DNA of 64,000 nt from VFMC01 sp040398525 (GTDB lineage Bacteria; Actinomycetota; Acidimicrobiia; Acidimicrobiales; Ilumatobacteraceae), in assembly GCA_040398525.1 (NCBI GenBank), contig JBBATY010000019.1, positions 1-64,000 of the forward strand, in the 5' to 3' direction. How positions within the stretch are numbered: the stretch's first letter is position 1; each line of letters opens with the position of its first letter. Below, piece after piece: positions 60,611-64,000 of this stretch. Under the pieces are notes generated by a model. It did no database searches. It saw only the letters and a list, made by a program, of their open reading frames with translations, and was not told the origin of the DNA. The position numbers and the translations under genes are program-made.

Positions 60611-60958
60611 TTAGACCTGCATCCGCATGATGTCGTTGAATGCCTCGACGGCGCGGTTGCGCACCGAGACGGTGAGTTGGGTGAGCAGCTGTGCCTCGGT
60701 CGAGGCGACCGTGAAGTCCTCGATCGCCTGGAGGTCGCCCGTTGCGGCCTCGAGCGCGAGGCGATCGGCGGCGTTCTGCGCAGTCGAGAGCTGGTCGAAC
60801 TGGCCGGCCAGCACGTCGGCGAACGACGGGCCGTCGCCGACCTCCATGCTGCGTGGCACTTCGATGCCACCGATGCCACCGATGGGGCTGATCCCGCCGA
60901 ACGCGCCGGGGCCGAGCGCCGACGAGATGGACTGGATGGGGACGAGGCTCACCGTCAT
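60611..60958 (-). CDS. fliE: Flagellar hook-basal body adaptor FliE
   Basis: 115 residues; C-terminal LTVSVRNRAVEAFNDIMRMQV is the FliE signature. It joins the rod to the MS ring. The first half is Gly/Ile/Pro-rich (GGISPIGGIGGIEVP). ATG 60958 shares a base with the flgC stop; GTG 60961 is an alternative. Confidence 0.94.
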   Translation of the reverse strand: MTVSLVPIQSISSALGPGAFGGISPIGGIGGIEVPRSMEVGDGPSFADVLAGQFDQLSTAQNAADRLALEAATGDLQAIEDFTVASTEAQLLTQLTVSVRNRAVEAFNDIMRMQV

Positions 60959-61365
60959 CACCTACCGATCGACAAGATGGTCTCGTACGCCTCGCGGGCG
61001 CTCTCGAACGAACGGACGTTGGCCTGATAGCCGCGCTGGGCGAGCTGCATGTACACCATCTGCTCCGACAGGTCGATGTCGGGCATGCGGACCATGCCGT
61101 TCTCGTCGGCGTAGGGATGGTTCACGTCGTAGACCACTCGGCCCTCGGCGTCGCCGAACTGCACCCCGGTCACGACTGCACCGTCGCCGACGCCGTCGGC
61201 ACCGACCCGCGAGGCGACGCTGATGAAGCGCTCCTGGAACGCCGGGTCCTCGGTCTTGGCGACGTTGTTGATGTTGGCGATGTTGTCGGCCACAGCGTTG
61301 AGCCAGGTCTTGAACACACCCATGCCCGAGGTTGCAACCTTGAGGATCGAGAACGCGTCCGACAC
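60958..61365 (-). CDS. flgC: Flagellar basal-body rod protein FlgC
   Basis: 135 residues: ILKVATSGMGVFKTWLNAVA and DNIANINNVAKTEDPAF (rod signature), then YDVNHPYADENGMVRMPDID and the end ANVRSFESAREAYETILSIG. Two bases after flgB. Confidence 0.96.
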   Translation of the reverse strand: MSDAFSILKVATSGMGVFKTWLNAVADNIANINNVAKTEDPAFQERFISVASRVGADGVGDGAVVTGVQFGDAEGRVVYDVNHPYADENGMVRMPDIDLSEQMVYMQLAQRGYQANVRSFESAREAYETILSIGR

Positions 61366-61367
61366 CG

Positions 61368-61730
61368 TCAGCCTCCGATCGCCGTGCGAAGCATCGAGTA
61401 CTTGCTGTTCAGCGCCTGGACGACCAGCTTCTGGCGAAGGATGTTCTCGCGCTCGGCCATGATCTCGAAGTCGATGTTCACGTTGTTGCCGTTGAGACGG
61501 GTGGGCGCGAGCGACTCGGTGGTCGTCGGCCGGACATCGCCGATTCGGCTGAGATCGCCGTCGTTGAGGGCCGCGCGGAGGCTGTCCTCGAAGTTGACCA
61601 TGCGCGCCTGGAACCCGGGGGTCTCGACGTTGGCGATGTTCGACGCAATCGCCTGCTGTCGAGCGTTGAGGCCGCCGATGGCCGAATGCAGCGCCGTGGT
61701 CACGGCATCGGAGATGGCACTGATCGTCAT
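61368..61730 (-). CDS. flgB: Flagellar basal-body rod protein FlgB
   Basis: 120 residues; ALHSAIGGLNARQQAIASNI and ANVETPGFQARMVNFEDSLR are typical, ending MAERENILRQKLVVQALNSK. GAGGTGA lies 11-17 bases before the ATG. The 120 bases to fliH contain no gene. Confidence 0.95.
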   Translation of the reverse strand: MTISAISDAVTTALHSAIGGLNARQQAIASNIANVETPGFQARMVNFEDSLRAALNDGDLSRIGDVRPTTTESLAPTRLNGNNVNIDFEIMAERENILRQKLVVQALNSKYSMLRTAIGG

Positions 61731-61850
61731 CGTGTCGTCACCTCATCGATCGGCTGGTACCCGTTCCGGACGAACGCAGTGGCGGGAGCGTCGGCGAACA
61801 CCATGGCGGGGACTGTGCAGAGTGCGCCGGATGCGCAAGCAACTCGACGA

Positions 61851-62456
61851 TCAGATCTCGAACGCTGCACGGATCCGTCCGATCGCGGCCTCGACGGTTG
61901 CGTCGACGAGCAGTGCACCGACCTGCGCCACACACCCGCCCCGACCGACACCGGCATCGGCCAGCACCGTCACCTCGTCAGGTCGCTGCGCTGCCTGGGC
62001 GAGCTCGGCCACCGTGTTGCGATCGGCCGGATTCACCCGCAGCACCATCGCGCCGCGATCGGGGGCGAGTGACATCGCCCGTTGCGCTGCCTCGAGCGCC
62101 ACGTCGTCGAAGGTCTCGGCCTCGCGCCCGATGATCGACTCGGCGAGCGCCACGGCCAGCGCGATGACCTGATGCTGCAGGTCGCCGAGGGTCTCGGCAT
62201 CCTGCAGTCGGAGTTGCTGGGCAGCCTGCTGCAGTGATCGACCGGCCTGCTCGGCGTCGAGTCGGCCGCGACGGTGTTGCTCGATCAGCTGCTCGACCTC
62301 GGCGAGCGCCTCCTGGCGGCCTGCCTCACGCGCCTCGGTGAGCGCGCCGATGCCGACGGTGGCCCGGCCGATCCGGCCAGCCCCGGTCGACACAGCCAGA
62401 CGCGGGGGCTCGAACGGCACGGGCTCGGACGCCCGGCCCAGTGGTGCAGTGCTCAC
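61851..62456 (-). CDS. fliH: Flagellar assembly protein FliH
   Basis: 201 residues. Long helix (EALAEVEQLIEQHRRGRLDA) and the C-terminal domain ALAVALAESIIGREAETFDD, MVLRVNPADRNTVAEL, DAGVGRGGCVAQVGALLVDA match FliH, which docks the FliI ATPase. It sits before flgB instead of between fliG and fliI. GTG 62456 overlaps the stop of the preceding gene (GTGA). Confidence 0.88.
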   Translation of the reverse strand: MSTAPLGRASEPVPFEPPRLAVSTGAGRIGRATVGIGALTEAREAGRQEALAEVEQLIEQHRRGRLDAEQAGRSLQQAAQQLRLQDAETLGDLQHQVIALAVALAESIIGREAETFDDVALEAAQRAMSLAPDRGAMVLRVNPADRNTVAELAQAAQRPDEVTVLADAGVGRGGCVAQVGALLVDATVEAAIGRIRAAFEI

Positions 62457-63088
62457 AGCTCGTCCTCGTCGTACCGGCGGCGCAGATCGCTGCGCAACCA
62501 CTCCTTGATGATCTCGGCCAGACGCTCGGGGTCGCGCTCGGCGAGCTCTTGGAGCAGGTCCATCACCATGTCGGACGTCGGGATCTCACCCGGCGACAGG
62601 CTGCGCACGACGCGGCGCGGCTCCTGGCGCGGCTCGACCTCGATCACGGTCGACTCCTGCCCCATCGGCTCGTGGGCAATCGGACCGAGCGCGATCGGCG
62701 TCGGAGCGCCGGCACCGATCGCGGCGAGCGGCGGAGACGGTTCGACCAGCGGGGCCGAGAGCGGAGCCAGCGCGACCGGGCTCGGCGGGACGCCGACCAG
62801 ACCGAGCTCGAGGCCGGCCTGCTTGGCACCCGCTCGCTGCTGGGCGACGGAGAGCACCTGCGCCGCATCGGGCGACAGCGAGACGCCTGCATAGGGCGCG
62901 GTGCGTCGACCCGGGCGTGCGCCACGAGCAGACTGGGCCCACGGCGAGGGCGTGCCGGGGGGCCGACGGCGGGGAAGCATCTCCGCCACCATCACCAGTG
63001 TGCTCACGACGAGCACGACGATCCCCACGGTGAACAGCAAGGTGGCGAGGTCGACGGGGAGAAGTGCGGCCGGCATCGACGGGCTCAC
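62453..63088 (-). CDS. Membrane-anchored flagellar protein with FliF-like tail
   Basis: 211 residues. One membrane helix near the N-terminus (LLFTVGIVVLVVSTLVMVAE), a Pro/Ala-rich cytoplasmic linker (about 40-155), and a charged helical end: MDLLQELAERDPERLAEIIK then EWL. That end resembles the FliG-binding tail of FliF in this operon (IADSRPQEIANVLRIWL): acidic/polar head, P-E/Q-x-[LI]-A-x-[IV]-[IL]-x-x-W-L. I do not recognise the protein as a known family. GTG overlaps both neighbours (GTGA). Confidence 0.7.
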   Translation of the reverse strand: MSPSMPAALLPVDLATLLFTVGIVVLVVSTLVMVAEMLPRRRPPGTPSPWAQSARGARPGRRTAPYAGVSLSPDAAQVLSVAQQRAGAKQAGLELGLVGVPPSPVALAPLSAPLVEPSPPLAAIGAGAPTPIALGPIAHEPMGQESTVIEVEPRQEPRRVVRSLSPGEIPTSDMVMDLLQELAERDPERLAEIIKEWLRSDLRRRYDEDEL

Positions 63089-63471
63089 ACCTTCCGGTCG
63101 AACGACGAGGACGCGTCGTCGGCGTACCGTCCGAGGCGCACCGGCGCCGTCGAGGCGCGAGATCGCGCCAGGAACTCCGTCGCCTGGTGGACGAGCTCAT
63201 CGGTTTCGCGCGACAACGCCTCGGCCCACGACAGCATCGACTCCGGCAGCGGCGGCACACCGAGCGGTGGCTGGAAGTGCGGCACCGTCAGCTCGCCGAG
63301 CTCGGTGTGTTCGACCGTGGCAAGCAGTTCACGGTGCTGGTCGAGCACCAGCGCGTACTCGCGGAGGACCCGGTCCCACAGGACCTCGGCGGTACCTGCG
63401 ATGTCGAGCGGAGCGTCGGTGGGCCCATCGGCCCGCCTGGCCGTCGGCTGGAGCAGGATCCGAACGGCCAT
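63085..63471 (-). CDS. Small flagellar-operon protein of unknown function
   Basis: 128 residues, mostly helical after a disordered head, with VLWDRVLREYALVLDQHREL and MLSWAEALSRETDELVHQAT. It sits two bases after fliS, where a FliT-type chaperone often lies, and size and helicity would fit, but no sequence signature supports that. It ends in a Ser/Lys tail (DDASSSFDRKV). Confidence 0.7.
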   Translation of the reverse strand: MAVRILLQPTARRADGPTDAPLDIAGTAEVLWDRVLREYALVLDQHRELLATVEHTELGELTVPHFQPPLGVPPLPESMLSWAEALSRETDELVHQATEFLARSRASTAPVRLGRYADDASSSFDRKV

Positions 63472-63473
63472 GC

Positions 63474-63935
63474 TCAGGCCCGCAGCGACAGCGAGCTGCG
63501 GGCGTTCCCCGGCGCGAGCGACGTGACGTTGTCGAGGACCTGTGGCGGTTGGGACTGCTGCACCTGCGCCGAGGCAACACTGAAGGCGCCACCGAGCTCG
63601 GACAGCAGGGCCCGGGCATGCTGCACGTCGCCTGCGCTCTTCTTCACGTTGGCCCGGGTGAGCACCTCGAGCACGTACAGGTAGATCGACGACAGGGCAT
63701 CGGCGTGCTCCCACGCCTCCTGGTCGAGCATCAAGTTGAGCTCGATCACCAGGTCCTGCGCATGGCACAGCGCTGCATGGCAGCGCTCGATCTCGTTGCG
63801 GGCGATGGCTTCCATCGCAGTGCCCAGGTCGCGGTCGAGCCGCTCGAAGGCCATCTCCAAGATCTTGGCCGGCGACGCGGTGGCGAGGCCACCGTTGACG
63901 AACCGGTTGCGGGCGGAGGCAAACGCAGGTTGCAT
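63474..63935 (-). CDS. fliS: Flagellin chaperone FliS
   Basis: 153 residues, four-helix bundle: ATASPAKILEMAFERLDRDL and ARNEIERCHAALCHAQDLVI are FliS-like, with DALSSIYLYVLEVLTRANVK in the third and fourth helices. It binds flagellin before export. The C-terminal 30 residues are disordered. Its ATG shares a base with the stop of the partly seen upstream gene (TGATG). Confidence 0.9.
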   Translation of the reverse strand: MQPAFASARNRFVNGGLATASPAKILEMAFERLDRDLGTAMEAIARNEIERCHAALCHAQDLVIELNLMLDQEAWEHADALSSIYLYVLEVLTRANVKKSAGDVQHARALLSELGGAFSVASAQVQQSQPPQVLDNVTSLAPGNARSSLSLRA

Positions 63936-64000
63936 CAGCAGGCCTCACGCGTGATCGACATCGTTGCGTACATGTGCCGGCTGATCGTCCGGAGCGTGGC
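63935..64000 (-). CDS. 3' end of an upstream gene (unknown)
   Basis: The last 21 residues (about ATLRTISRHMYATMSITREA plus Cys) before the TGA shared with fliS. Too short to identify; fliD or a flagellin-related gene often precedes fliS, but this end does not match them clearly. Confidence 0.5.
   Translation of the reverse strand, partial: ATLRTISRHMYATMSITREAC

Noticed and set aside
61747..61754. GCCGATCG on the minus strand before flgB as a FliA-type -10
   Set aside because: No TAAA-like -35 element at the right distance, and no FliA-type sigma factor is visible.

Overview
The window is about 64 kb of high-GC DNA with four 100-base runs of N, so it is a scaffold from a draft or metagenome assembly. 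Gene content points to an actinobacterium: a WhiB regulator, an F420-type (LLM) oxidoreductase, an acyl-CoA carboxylase beta subunit with a tiny partner, an XRE regulator beside a lysine/alanine/proline-rich protein, and genes with almost no 5' leader. A complete flagellar basal body without P- or L-ring genes fits a single-membrane cell. I infer the class Acidimicrobiia (Ilumatobacter-like); no rRNA gene is present to prove it.

Region 1 (1-29 kb) is housekeeping and metabolic. It holds a MoxR ATPase followed by an unusually large DUF58-transglutaminase fusion, dnaX-recR, a CopC/CopD-like protein, an ATP-dependent DNA ligase, acyl-CoA carboxylase, three tandem RDD membrane proteins, a metallophosphoesterase and a CoA transferase, msrA, an omega-amidase/aminotransferase pair, a prohibitin-like protein with cytidine deaminase, an acyltransferase/PsuG/methyltransferase operon, a zinc uptake operon with a Zur/Fur-like box, a thiolase with its Zn-ribbon partner, and a putative lipid-droplet-type protein with its XRE regulator. 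Many genes here start 6-8 bases after a TANNNT hexamer and look leaderless.

Region 2 (29-36 kb) is a regulatory stretch between housekeeping and flagellar genes: two LuxR-type regulators with damaged receiver sites, a divergent sigma-70 factor, three proteins I cannot assign, a WhiB protein behind a perfect AT-rich palindrome, and an EAL/HDOD protein. It may control motility, but that rests on position alone.

Region 3 (36-64 kb) is the flagellar locus. FliL, MotB, MotA and FlbD lie on the minus strand; FlgN, FlgK and FlgL on the plus strand; FlhA with an FlhF-N-terminus-like protein and a small membrane protein on the minus strand; FliW-CsrA on the plus strand. A minus-strand run of about 17.6 kb follows, in transcription order: an unknown 3' end, fliS, two unknown genes, fliH, flgB, flgC, fliE, fliF, fliG, fliI, fliJ, a lytic transglycosylase, fliK, flgD, flgE, fliM, fliN, fliO, fliP, fliQ, fliR, flhB. 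Most neighbours overlap by 1-8 bases. Flagellin, fliD and flhG were not seen and may lie outside.

The most interesting points are the systematic leaderless promoters, a small membrane protein whose tail resembles the FliG-binding tail of FliF, an FlhF-like N-terminus without a GTPase domain, an 11-copy proline pentapeptide repeat protein, an eight-residue leaderless upstream reading frame, and the regulatory stretch with degenerate receivers.
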